Part shown: one piece after another, positions 17,447-24,701 of the stretch
Layout of the letters: each line of letters starts with the position of its first letter
Numbering within the stretch: position 1 is the first letter of the stretch
Assembly: GCF_023895975.1 (NCBI RefSeq)
Contig: NZ_JALBWM010000047.1
Coordinates: 1 to 32,498 of the forward strand
DNA length: 32,498 nucleotides
Origin: Microbulbifer okhotskensis
GTDB lineage: Bacteria > Pseudomonadota > Gammaproteobacteria > Pseudomonadales > Cellvibrionaceae
Direction of reading: 5' to 3'
Notes under the pieces: model-generated
The model's database searches: none
What the model saw: the letters and a program-made list of their open reading frames with translations, nothing else
Told to the model about the DNA's origin: nothing
Made by a program: the position numbers and the translations under genes

Positions 17447-17828
17447 ACGAAAAATAGAACGGGGTGTTTAGCACCTCGTTCTTTTGTTTTTTTGGGTTCA
17501 CCGTCCCATTTTCCACAGCGAGTCTTTTTATTTTCCCAGCTTCCGGTTAGTGCGCCTTTCTACTAAGTAGCTTCCTATACTTTCGCTAACTTGTTGATTT
17601 TTTGAGTATTTCTGTGGTTGTTTATTTTTTCTTCATATTGTCACAATGACCGAGCCACGGGCTTTGTCGGGCTGCGCTTTGAGGTTATTCACAGAGATAT
17701 ACACAGAATCTGTGGGTAGAGGGGCTGCCGGGCAAGTTGGCCTTTAAGAGTCGGGATAAGTTTGGCGGGGGCGGGTAATGGTTGTGGAAAAGAGGGGGGC
17801 AATATGGCGTTGTCCCCCTGAGTGGGAT
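17447..17828. other. 382-base intergenic region with clustered DnaA-box-like motifs
   Basis: After the guaA terminator this segment has no gene. It carries four 9-mers matching the DnaA box TTATNCACA with at most one mismatch: 17509-17517 (TTTTCCACA, plus), 17685-17693 (TTATTCACA, perfect, plus), 17697-17705 (ATATACACA, plus) and 17783-17791 (TTTTCCACA, minus), with a weaker one at 17711-17719. An AT-rich stretch lies at about 17575-17645. It could be a DnaA-titration or replication-control locus; this is inference. Confidence 0.45.
17457..17492 (+). terminator. guaA terminator
   Basis: A 10-bp stem with one G-T wobble (17457-17466 with 17472-17481) and a 5-base loop is followed by TTTTGTTTTTTT, a textbook intrinsic terminator 10 bases after the guaA stop. 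Confidence 0.9.
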
Positions 17829-18611
17829 TTAGCTTTCGCGGCGGAAACTAATCAGTGCAGCGGTAATGGCTACATTCAGGCTTTCTACGCCATTGCGCAT
17901 GGGAATACGTACCAGCTGATTACATTGGTTGGCGACGGCATCGCTCACACCATGGGTTTCGTTACCAAGAACGAAAATGGTGGGAGTATCATCAGCCACT
18001 TCTTTCAGGGTGGTTTGTGCATGGGATGAAAGGCCACATATCTGTGCACCGGCTTTGCGGAAGTCCCGAAGAGTGTTCGCCAGCTTGTCACAACGCAGGA
18101 TGCGGGTTTTAAACAGGGTGCCGGTACTGGCCTTGATCACCAAGGGGTCGATCTGTGCACAACCTTTCTTCGGCAGAAGAATCCCATCCACACCGCCGGC
18201 GCAGGCCGAGCGCACGATCATACCGAGGTTTTGTGGGTTGGTGATGCCGTCTAAAGCCAATAGTTCGTAAGGTTTCTGGGCACTGCGAGTTGCGATTTCT
18301 TGCAAGAATTTGTCGGCCCGGCCGTAGTGGGGCAGCGCCAAATCCAGTGCAACACCTTGGTCTTGGCGGGAATTTTTGGATATCCGTGATAATTCATTGC
18401 GATCTGAATAGGCGATCTCGATCTGCCGGCTTTCCGCCAGGGCTTCCATCCGCTGGATCAACTGGTCGCGCCGGTTACTGCTCGCCAGATGTAATTTGTA
18501 TACGGGTACTGATAAATCCTCCAGAGCTTCGAGTACAGGTTTGCGCCCGTAAATGGTCAGGAGGCTGTCGAAAAAGGCTTTCTTTTGTAGGTATTCGGAG
18601 GAGTCTTTCAC
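17829..18611 (-). CDS. SpoU/TrmH-family rRNA or tRNA 2'-O-methyltransferase
   Basis: The 260-residue product has a small N-terminal substrate-binding domain (about 18-95, starting TIYGRKPVLEAL) and a C-terminal SPOUT knot domain. The three SpoU motifs are present: LDGITNPQNLGMIVRSA (120-136, with the N..N.G..R pattern), FVLGNETHGVS (213-223) and VRIPMRNGVESLNVAIT (234-250), the last forming the S-adenosylmethionine pocket. It resembles RlmB (23S rRNA Gm2251) in architecture, but NETHG replaces the usual GSEGxG, so the target is uncertain. GTG start overlaps the stop of the DUF2520 gene by four bases (GTGA), implying translational coupling in the pdxJ operon. Convergent with guaA. Confidence 0.85.
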   Translation of the reverse strand: MKDSSEYLQKKAFFDSLLTIYGRKPVLEALEDLSVPVYKLHLASSNRRDQLIQRMEALAESRQIEIAYSDRNELSRISKNSRQDQGVALDLALPHYGRADKFLQEIATRSAQKPYELLALDGITNPQNLGMIVRSACAGGVDGILLPKKGCAQIDPLVIKASTGTLFKTRILRCDKLANTLRDFRKAGAQICGLSSHAQTTLKEVADDTPTIFVLGNETHGVSDAVANQCNQLVRIPMRNGVESLNVAITAALISFRRES

Positions 18612-19477
18612 CGCGTTGGCTCACTCAGCAATTCGATCAATTTAGCCGCGCTCTCTTTTGAGAGCGGGCCGCGTCGCGCCAACTTTACACAGGCGAGACC
18701 CAGATGGCGATAGCAGACCGCCAGTTGATCATCGACAGCGGTCAGGCTTTCAACTTGTGCCTCTACGGTTTCGAGGTCGCCCCGCGCAATGGGGCCAGTC
18801 AGTGATTTCTCCGGTCCTAGGGCCATATTGTTCTCTACGGTTTGCATAACAATCGGTGTCAGCAGGCGCAGGGCATTGTCTCGCTCAATACCTGCAGCGG
18901 CGAAGCTTTGCAAACTCAAGTCCATAAGGGTAGTGAGATAGTTTGAGGCGATAACAGACCCTGCGTGATAGAGGGACTTGCTTTCTGGATCGATAGCGAG
19001 AGTTTCACCGTCGATAGCAGTAAAAATATTGGCCAGTCTTTCCACCGCTGGATTGTCTCCCTCGAGCGTTACGCTGCTGCCGGCGAAAGTGCCTAACGAA
19101 TACTCGGGCTTGGCAAAGCTGTGAACCGGGTGAGCGCTGGCAACAGAGGCGGGTTTGAGGGGCGTGAGGACCTCCGAGCTGAGCGCGCCGCTGCAGTGAA
19201 AGACGATAGCCTGATCGTCCACGAGCCCAGTTTGCGCCAGCTGTTGTGCGACATTGGCGATTTCGCTATCGGTACAAGCGATAAGCCAGTAATTCGCTTT
19301 TGGCATCGATGCGATGGACCGGGCTACCTGTCCGGCACCGATAAACTCAATAGCCGCCAGGGCGCTTGCCGGGCTGCGGTTATAAACGGATTGAATCTGA
19401 AAAGTACCACCTTCCTGCCAGAGTCGGCCGAGGGTTCTCCCCAGCCGACCAGCGCCAATAATATTCAGGTGTCCCAT
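18608..19477 (-). CDS. Rossmann-like and DUF2520 domain protein
   Basis: The 289-residue cytosolic protein starts with a dinucleotide-binding motif (IIGAGRLGRTLG, residues about 6-17) and continues as a Rossmann domain to about 115 (IACTDSEIANVA, VFHCSGALSSEVL). The helical C-terminal domain contains SAHPVHSFAKPE, LYHAGSVIASNYLTTL and GPIARGD, the hallmark segments of DUF2520 proteins, which resemble ketopantoate reductase and 6-phosphogluconate dehydrogenase relatives. The substrate is not established for the family. The ATG overlaps the pdxJ stop by one base (TGATG style), so it is translated in coupling with pdxJ; this suggests, but does not prove, a link to cofactor metabolism. Confidence 0.85.
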   Translation of the reverse strand: MGHLNIIGAGRLGRTLGRLWQEGGTFQIQSVYNRSPASALAAIEFIGAGQVARSIASMPKANYWLIACTDSEIANVAQQLAQTGLVDDQAIVFHCSGALSSEVLTPLKPASVASAHPVHSFAKPEYSLGTFAGSSVTLEGDNPAVERLANIFTAIDGETLAIDPESKSLYHAGSVIASNYLTTLMDLSLQSFAAAGIERDNALRLLTPIVMQTVENNMALGPEKSLTGPIARGDLETVEAQVESLTAVDDQLAVCYRHLGLACVKLARRGPLSKESAAKLIELLSEPTR

Positions 19478-20235
19478 CAGTTACCGGCGAGGCAGTTAAG
19501 GTAGGCGCCGACGGCATTTTCCAGCCCCATACCGATGGCGTCCACGGTGAAGGCGTGGCCGATGGAAACTTCTTGTAGGCCCGGTAGGGTGCGGTAGCGT
19601 GGCAGATTGACCAGGTTCAGATCGTGTCCAGCATTGATGCCGAGCCCCAATTGGTGGGCGTGTTCCGCTGCGGCGCAGTGGGCGGAGAAAATGGTGTTCA
19701 GCTCTTTACTCTGCTTGACGACAGCCTCGGCATAGGGACCTGTGTATAGCTCGATGCGGTCTGCGCCGACCTCTTTTGCCAGACTGATTTGATCGAGATC
19801 CGGGTCCATAAACAGACTGACCCTAATTCCCGCATGCTTTAGTTGATCGATCAAGGGGACCAGGCGGTCTCCGTCCCGTTTCAGATCAAAACCATGGTCT
19901 GAAGTTAGTTGGTCGTTGCTGTCGGGCACCAAGGTGCACTGGTCCGGGTTGGTTTCCAGCACCAGTGACATCAGGCCGGGATAGTCTCCCGCAGGTGCAG
20001 CGAAGGGGTTTCCCTCCACATTGAATTCAATACCTTCGCGGTTGGCACACAGTGTTGCGAGGTCGCGCACGTCGCCGGGGCGAATATGTCTCTGATCCGG
20101 GCGGGGGTGTACTGTCAGGCCCTGAGCCCCGGCGTCCAGGCAGCTGCGCCCATGGGTTGTCACATGGGGGAAATTGCCTTCGCGGGAGTTGCGAATCAGG
20201 GCGATTTTGTTGAGGTTTACGCTGAGGGCTATCAC
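19477..20235 (-). CDS. pdxJ: Pyridoxine 5'-phosphate synthase, Bacteroidota-like subtype
   Basis: The 252-residue TIM-barrel condenses 3-hydroxy-1-aminoacetone phosphate with deoxyxylulose 5-phosphate to pyridoxine phosphate, the last step of de novo B6 synthesis before PdxH. Seen: the phosphate/substrate segment GLTVHPRPDQRHIR (about 40-53), the general-base Glu in EFNVEGNPF (about 70-78), RIELYTGPYAEA, and the NAGHDLN loop with the conserved His. The N-terminus reads SVNLNKIALIRNSRE rather than the proteobacterial VNIDHIATLRNAR; as I recall it, the NKIA-LRNSR form is typical of Bacteroidota PdxJ. GTG start chosen because AAGGGAG lies eight bases before it. It lies three bases after the ppiA stop and is not beside recO or acpS, its usual gammaproteobacterial partners. 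Confidence 0.94.
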   Translation of the reverse strand: MIALSVNLNKIALIRNSREGNFPHVTTHGRSCLDAGAQGLTVHPRPDQRHIRPGDVRDLATLCANREGIEFNVEGNPFAAPAGDYPGLMSLVLETNPDQCTLVPDSNDQLTSDHGFDLKRDGDRLVPLIDQLKHAGIRVSLFMDPDLDQISLAKEVGADRIELYTGPYAEAVVKQSKELNTIFSAHCAAAEHAHQLGLGINAGHDLNLVNLPRYRTLPGLQEVSIGHAFTVDAIGMGLENAVGAYLNCLAGN

Positions 20236-20238
20236 GGC

Positions 20239-20832
20239 TCATTCTCCCTTGCTGGTATCAGCAACTGGGTTGCTGTCGGCAGTAATTTGTTTGGCAGACA
20301 GGATGCGGATGGGGACATTGGGGGCACTGGGGTGCTTGCGATAAATACCGCGGGGCTTCTGTACGATTTTTTCAACCACATCCATGCCCTCTATGACCTT
20401 GCCAAAAACGGCATAGCCGGGTTTGTCCTCACTGGCATCGAGCCGGGTATTATCTATCAGGTTAATAAAAAACTGTGAAGTGGCGCTATCGGGCTGATTG
20501 GTGCGCGCCATGGACAGAGTGCCGCGCAGATTTTGCAGGCCGTTGGCTGACTCATTGGTGATGGCGTCGCGTGTTTCTTTCTTCTGGAAGTCAAAGGTGA
20601 AACCACCTGCCTGAACCACAAACCCCGGCACCACCCGGTGGAATATGATTCCGTCGTAGAAGCCGTTATCGGTGTAGGCGAGAAAGTTTTCTACGGTGAT
20701 TGGGGCCTGCTTGGAGAACAGTTCGATACGGATAACGCCCAAGTCGGTTTTCAGCTCTACCTGAGGGTTTTGGGCAAATAGCGGCAGGCTGAGCAGGGTG
20801 CAGAAAAGAAAAGTGAGTAACTTGCGCATCAT
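20239..20832 (-). CDS. ppiA: Periplasmic peptidyl-prolyl cis-trans isomerase, cyclophilin type
   Basis: The 197-residue product has a signal peptide (LLTFLFCTLLSLPLFA, cleavage before Gln) and a cyclophilin domain with FHRVVPGFVVQAGG, SMARTNQPDSATSQFFINL and GYAVFGKVIEGMDVV, containing the catalytic Arg and the Gln/Phe pocket residues. It catalyses proline isomerisation of exported proteins. The frame extends upstream to 21000, but the extra residues are not protein-like, and the ATG at 20832 has AAGGA five bases before it and starts the signal peptide. A second ATG follows immediately. A 155-base gap separates it from the SH3 gene upstream; pdxJ follows after three bases. Confidence 0.93.
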   Translation of the reverse strand: MMRKLLTFLFCTLLSLPLFAQNPQVELKTDLGVIRIELFSKQAPITVENFLAYTDNGFYDGIIFHRVVPGFVVQAGGFTFDFQKKETRDAITNESANGLQNLRGTLSMARTNQPDSATSQFFINLIDNTRLDASEDKPGYAVFGKVIEGMDVVEKIVQKPRGIYRKHPSAPNVPIRILSAKQITADSNPVADTSKGE

Positions 20833-20987
20833 CCTAGTCCTTTGAATGTCTGGTAAAAGTGGGCGTGTGGCCGTACTAGTGTGCAGTACAGGGGTATTTA
20901 TGCGGCTCGGGATATGGTGGTCTGCTGGGTGCAACAAAGGTGCACCCGCAGCCGTATAGTAAGCGATTCTTGCCGTGGTGAGGGAGA

Positions 20988-21668
20988 TCAGTTGGCCCAT
21001 TCAGAATTGCGTTTGCGCGGGCGCAAATGCGGGGCAATCATCGCGAGAATGGCGCCCAGCGCGACAGAAATGGCGCCGTAAAGATACCACTTGTGGGTTT
21101 CGCTGCCGGAGAGGCGCTGGATCTCCGCCTCTGCCATGCTTTTTTCCTGTTTCAGTAGTTCGTGTTGATGCAGGAGTTTTTGGTGGCGTTCGTTGAGTGA
21201 AATCGCCTCGGAAGACAGTGACTTTAGGCTCTTGAGCTCTGTAGCCAATACCTGGCTCTGCTGTTGTGCTGAGGTCAGGTCGCCACTCAACTGGCTGTTT
21301 TCTGTCTCGAGGCGGCGAACTTCTCCTCCTAGGTTGCCCTCCATTTTTTCAAAGCGCGCCAGGTTTGCTTCCGCTGTTGCCAGTTTTAGCTTTGCCACGG
21401 GCTCTTGAACTAGATATTGGCTTCTGATCCAACCCTCTGAACCACCGGGCGTGCGCACTTTTGCCCAGCCTTCAGAGGTTGCATCCTCAAGCAGGGTGAG
21501 TTCTGTGCCGCTGGCCAGGCCCCGGTGCAAAATCCGAAACTCGCCGCCTTTGCCGGAGCGCATAGGAACGTGGAGCTGATCGGTGATGTAGCGGGTCTCG
21601 GCGGCAAGGGTTGCGGGCGCTGAATTTAACAGCGCCACAGCGAACAGGCCGGACAGTAATCTTTTCAT
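20988..21668 (-). CDS. TIGR04211-type SH3 domain envelope protein (YgiM-like)
   Basis: The 226-residue protein has a signal peptide (cleavage after TLAA, about residue 23), a bacterial SH3 domain (about 25-90: YITDQLHVPMRSGKG, GWAKVRTPGGSEGWIRSQYL), a long coiled coil (about 95-185), one membrane segment (about 193-211) and a short basic tail. This is the architecture of the YgiM/TIGR04211 family, anchored in the inner membrane with SH3 and coiled coil in the periplasm. A precise role is not established; such SH3 domains often bind cell-wall peptides. It is 29 bases downstream of yciI and likely in the same transcript. No strong ribosome site is visible. Confidence 0.88.
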   Translation of the reverse strand: MKRLLSGLFAVALLNSAPATLAAETRYITDQLHVPMRSGKGGEFRILHRGLASGTELTLLEDATSEGWAKVRTPGGSEGWIRSQYLVQEPVAKLKLATAEANLARFEKMEGNLGGEVRRLETENSQLSGDLTSAQQQSQVLATELKSLKSLSSEAISLNERHQKLLHQHELLKQEKSMAEAEIQRLSGSETHKWYLYGAISVALGAILAMIAPHLRPRKRNSEWAN

Positions 21669-21697
21669 TGTGATACAGCTTTCTATTAGAGTTCTTA

Positions 21698-22003
21698 TCA
21701 GGGCAGTACGAGCTTGTAGGGCTTAACTGTAACCGATGCGTAAACCCCGGCTTCAATATAAGGGTCGCTGTCTGCCCAGGCTTTGGCTTCTTCCAGTGAG
21801 GGAAATTCTGCGATCACCAGACTGCCGCTAAAACCAGCTTCACCGGGTTCTTCACTGTCGATACTCGGGTTTGGACCGGCAGCCAGAAGTCGCCCCTCAT
21901 CTTTGAGGTGGTTGAGCCGGGCCAGGTGATCTGCACGTGCTTTTTTGCGTAACGGGAGACTATCGCTAACATCTTCACTGATGATTGCGTACCACATTGT
22001 CAT
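21698..22003 (-). CDS. yciI: YciI family protein
   Basis: The 101-residue dimeric alpha/beta-barrel protein begins [16 protein letters not shown] and continues with [22 protein letters not shown], including the conserved His-Asp style pair of YciI proteins (RADHL) and a C-terminal [14 protein letters not shown]. The family is related to muconolactone isomerase folds, but no reaction is established for E. coli YciI. The ATG at 22003 is preferred over the next one, two codons in, since AAGAG is five bases upstream of it. It lies 31 bases after the VC0807-type gene. Proximity to rnm, yciO and scpAB is conserved in many gammaproteobacteria. Confidence 0.92.
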   Translation of the reverse strand: MTMWYAIISEDVSDSLPLRKKARADHLARLNHLKDEGRLLAAGPNPSIDSEEPGEAGFSGSLVIAEFPSLEEAKAWADSDPYIEAGVYASVTVKPYKLVLP

Positions 22004-22034
22004 TAATGCTCTTGTTGGTTTTTATGGAGAGTAA

Positions 22035-22760
22035 CTATTGGGCAACCATGACTTCTTCCAGCTTCAGGCCCGTCAGTTTGCCGATACGGGAGAAAAGGAA
22101 AAAGAGTGCGGCCATCAATATCAGGGCAGAGGGCACTGCGATAACCAGATAGCCCAGCGCTGTCATTTCGCCCAGTTCCGTGTTGTAGGCTTCAGTGCCT
22201 GGAGGGCTGGTGACGATCATTTTAGCGAGGATGTAGTTCAGTGCTGAAGAAAAAAAGAAAGAACCGGCCACAATCCACGAAGTCTGTCGCAAGGTGCGGT
22301 CAAAGGCCAGCTGGTTACCGTTTGTCTTTAAGGTCTGCGCAATTTTTGACGTGTTGAGAATTTTATCGTTGTAGAGCAGAGTTTTTACCAGGGGCCAGCG
22401 GGTGTAGACCGATATTGCAGTTGCCAGACCCAGCAAGCCTGGGATGGCCGCTTCTTTGATCGCGATATATTGTGGGTCCAGCTCCAGCAGGCTGATGCCC
22501 CCGGTGAGCAGAATGCCAATGATGCCGAGCGCTGAGAAAAAGTTAACTTTGCCCAGGCGCAACAGGTCGCGAAGTCCATAGCCCAGGGGAAAAGCCAGGG
22601 CGACTATCAGAGCCCAGGTAGTACCCAGCCACTCGTCACCGGAGAGCTTGGTCAGTATCAATGTCGGAATGATGACATTGAATGCTAAATTACCGAGAAA
22701 GCCTTCCTTCTGCGGTTTTTCTGGAGCTGGGGAGGTCGAATTCGTTTCGGTCATACTCAA
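22035..22760 (-). CDS. VC0807 family multi-pass membrane protein
   Basis: The 241-residue protein has about six hydrophobic segments: roughly 25-40, 48-65, 75-95, 105-120, 165-185 and 205-227, with the pattern GNLAFNVIIPTLIL, GLRDLLRLGKVNFFSALGIIGILLTGGI and LQSTSWIVAGSFFFSSALNY-like (RQTSWIVAGSFF) that matches the VC0807 family of uncharacterised inner-membrane proteins. In many gammaproteobacteria this neighbourhood instead contains yciB, the septation protein A, which is also a small polytopic protein; here the VC0807 protein occupies the place. It is the first gene of the minus-strand run and diverges from rnm. Function is unknown. Confidence 0.75.
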   Translation of the reverse strand: MSMTETNSTSPAPEKPQKEGFLGNLAFNVIIPTLILTKLSGDEWLGTTWALIVALAFPLGYGLRDLLRLGKVNFFSALGIIGILLTGGISLLELDPQYIAIKEAAIPGLLGLATAISVYTRWPLVKTLLYNDKILNTSKIAQTLKTNGNQLAFDRTLRQTSWIVAGSFFFSSALNYILAKMIVTSPPGTEAYNTELGEMTALGYLVIAVPSALILMAALFFLFSRIGKLTGLKLEEVMVAQ

Positions 22761-23002
22761 TTCCGGTGATAATGCCCGCTGGTAATTGATAGAGCGTCAA
22801 AAATTATTGACTGCCGGTTTCAATTCCTCGCTGACAAAACTGCTGTCAGACTTTGGTCCCGGTGCGTCGCCTACGGCTGACTGCAGATTCCGGGCCTTAT
22901 CCCTGAAAACGCCGGGTGCCACATTGACAGTAACACTGGGCGAATGTTCCAAAAAAGACAGATACAGCGACCTTTTCCATCGTCAAACTGAGTGAGAGCC
23001 TG

Positions 23003-23920
23003 TTGTTTAAGACCCTTTCAGCTGATTTGAAGACAGATCTAGTGGATCTGCACAGCCACAGTACCGCGTCTGACGGTATTTTAAGTCCTGAGCAGCTGGT
23101 GTCGAGAGCGAAATCTCGAGGAGTGTCTCTATTTGCTCTAACCGATCACGATACAGTCGGCGGGATAGCTGAGGCTCAGCGAACTGGTGACCGACTGGGC
23201 ATTGATGTAGTGGCTGGGATTGAGTTCTCCAGCCTCTGGGGTCGCCGCTCAGTGCATGTCGTGGGACTCAACGTAGACCCCCAGTCAGAATCATTGCGCC
23301 AAGCGATCGTTTTGCGAGAACACTTGCGCCAGGAGCGGGCAGAGCGTATAGCCGGGCAATTGGAAAAACGTGGTTTTCACGGTGCGCTGGAGGGCGGCCG
23401 CGCCCAGGCGGGAGAGGCGGTGCTCGGCAGGCCGCACTTTGCGCGCTGGTTGGTGGAAGCTGGACATGTAGAGGATATGTCGCGGGCCTTCAAACGCTAT
23501 TTGGGAGCTGGCAAAGTGGGGGATGTGCGAGTGGAATGGCCGCAGATGGCCGAGACCATCGAGACCATTCACGCCGCCGGAGGTTCAGCAGTACTGGCTC
23601 ATCCTCTCAAATACGGATTAACCCGCACGCAGCTATTACGCTTGCTGGGGGCTTTTCTCGAAGAGGGTGGCGATGCTGTGGAATTGCTTTGTGGGCGTCA
23701 AAATCCGGTACAGACCCGGGAGTTGAGAAACCTATTGCTCGCGGCAGCTGAAACGGCTGGAAAGCCGCCACCGCACTGCTCTTTAGGCAGCGATTTCCAC
23801 CAGCCAGAACAGCCCTGGCGGGAACTGGGATGTGTTTGGCTGCCAACAGACGTCGAGCCGGTGTGGAATCTGTGGCACACTCTGCACCGGGAACAGCGGA
23901 GTCAGACTTCGCTACCCTGA
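23003..23920 (+). CDS. rnm: 5'-3' RNA exonuclease of PHP family (RNase AM)
   Basis: The 305-residue PHP-domain enzyme matches E. coli YciV/RNase AM, which trims 5' ends of rRNAs. The metal-binding motifs are DLHSHST (15-21), LTDHDT (46-51), the Glu in GIEFSS (about 72-77), His145 in GRPHFAR, VLAHP (197-201) and GSDFHQP (262-268), so the trinuclear site is intact. The start is an unusual TTG at 23003: GTGAGAG lies just four bases upstream, no in-frame ATG precedes the first PHP motif, and the resulting N-terminus is about the length of the E. coli one. First gene of the plus-strand run, with yciO 103 bases downstream. Confidence 0.93.
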   Translation: MFKTLSADLKTDLVDLHSHSTASDGILSPEQLVSRAKSRGVSLFALTDHDTVGGIAEAQRTGDRLGIDVVAGIEFSSLWGRRSVHVVGLNVDPQSESLRQAIVLREHLRQERAERIAGQLEKRGFHGALEGGRAQAGEAVLGRPHFARWLVEAGHVEDMSRAFKRYLGAGKVGDVRVEWPQMAETIETIHAAGGSAVLAHPLKYGLTRTQLLRLLGAFLEEGGDAVELLCGRQNPVQTRELRNLLLAAAETAGKPPPHCSLGSDFHQPEQPWRELGCVWLPTDVEPVWNLWHTLHREQRSQTSLP

Positions 23921-24023
23921 TTTGCCGGGGCGGAATCAGGGGCTGCTGCCAAAGTTTGAGAATGGGTAGCAGTGTTATTCACCGTAAGTTGTTTTCATTC
24001 GGTAAAGGCTTTTGGGGGGCTTT

Positions 24024-24647
24024 GTGGCGCAGTTTTTTCAGATTCATCCGGATAATCCTCAAGGGCGCCTGATCAGTCAGGCCGCAGAGATCGTTGCCCA
24101 AGGCGGCGTTATTGTTTTTCCCACAGATTCCGCCTATGCCATTGGCTGCCGACTGGGGGAAAAGCTGGCTGTTGAGCGTATTCGTGCAATGCGCCAGCTG
24201 GACAAGCAGCACAACTTCACATTGATGTGCCGGGACTTATCTGAGTTGGCAACTTACGCCAAAGTGGACAACCAGATGTTCCGGCTGTTGAAGAATCATA
24301 CACCGGGCCCCTATACCTTTATTATGCCGGCGACGGCAGAGGTGCCGCGCAGGCTGATTCACCCAAAGCGCAAAACAATCGGTATCCGAGTGCCGGACAA
24401 TGCGATTACCCTGGCATTGATTGAAGAATTGGGCGAGCCACTGATGAGCTGCAGTCTGATTATGCCCGGTGAAGAGCAACCGCTGACTGAGCCTTACGAT
24501 ATTCGCGACACACTGGAACATCAGGTAGAGCTGGTGATTGACGGTGGATTCTGTGGGGTGGAAGCGACCACGGTTTTGGATCTCACTGGTGATGAGCCTC
24601 AACTTGTTCGTCAAGGATGTGGTGCAACTGACGAAATACTCGGCTGA
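24024..24647 (+). CDS. yciO: YciO-type (TsaC/Sua5 superfamily) protein
   Basis: The 207-residue YrdC-fold protein closely follows E. coli YciO: QFFQIHPDNPQGRLISQA at the N-terminus, the PTDSAYAIGC nucleotide pocket, HNFTLMCRDLSEL, TPGPYTFIMPAT, and the RKTIGIRVPD loop. TsaC relatives form threonylcarbamoyl-AMP for tRNA t6A37; YciO proteins lack or weakly show that activity, so the role is uncertain. By comparison with E. coli the start is GTG 24024 (VAQFFQIHP); a TTG at 24012 is also in frame, nearer an AAAGG site, so the first four residues are doubtful. Located between rnm and scpA as is usual. Confidence 0.92.
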   Translation: MAQFFQIHPDNPQGRLISQAAEIVAQGGVIVFPTDSAYAIGCRLGEKLAVERIRAMRQLDKQHNFTLMCRDLSELATYAKVDNQMFRLLKNHTPGPYTFIMPATAEVPRRLIHPKRKTIGIRVPDNAITLALIEELGEPLMSCSLIMPGEEQPLTEPYDIRDTLEHQVELVIDGGFCGVEATTVLDLTGDEPQLVRQGCGATDEILG

Positions 24648-24670
24648 AAGCCGCGGCGCTCGTGTATAAT
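24644..24670 (+). promoter_or_regulatory. Probable scpAB promoter
   Basis: A perfect -10 TATAAT (24665-24670) followed by a GC-rich CGCGCG discriminator lies 31 bases before the scpA start. The best -35 candidate is CTGAAA (24644-24649) at a short 15-base spacing, overlapping the yciO stop codon, so the -35 is weak. Confidence 0.5.
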
Positions 24671-24701
24671 CGCGCGTTTGCACTTTTGAGGGTGGGCTAG
24701 G

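Noticed and set aside
20833..21000. 56-residue N-terminal extension of PpiA
   Set aside because: Overlaps the end of the SH3 gene and would bury the signal peptide; the internal ATG has AAGGA upstream.
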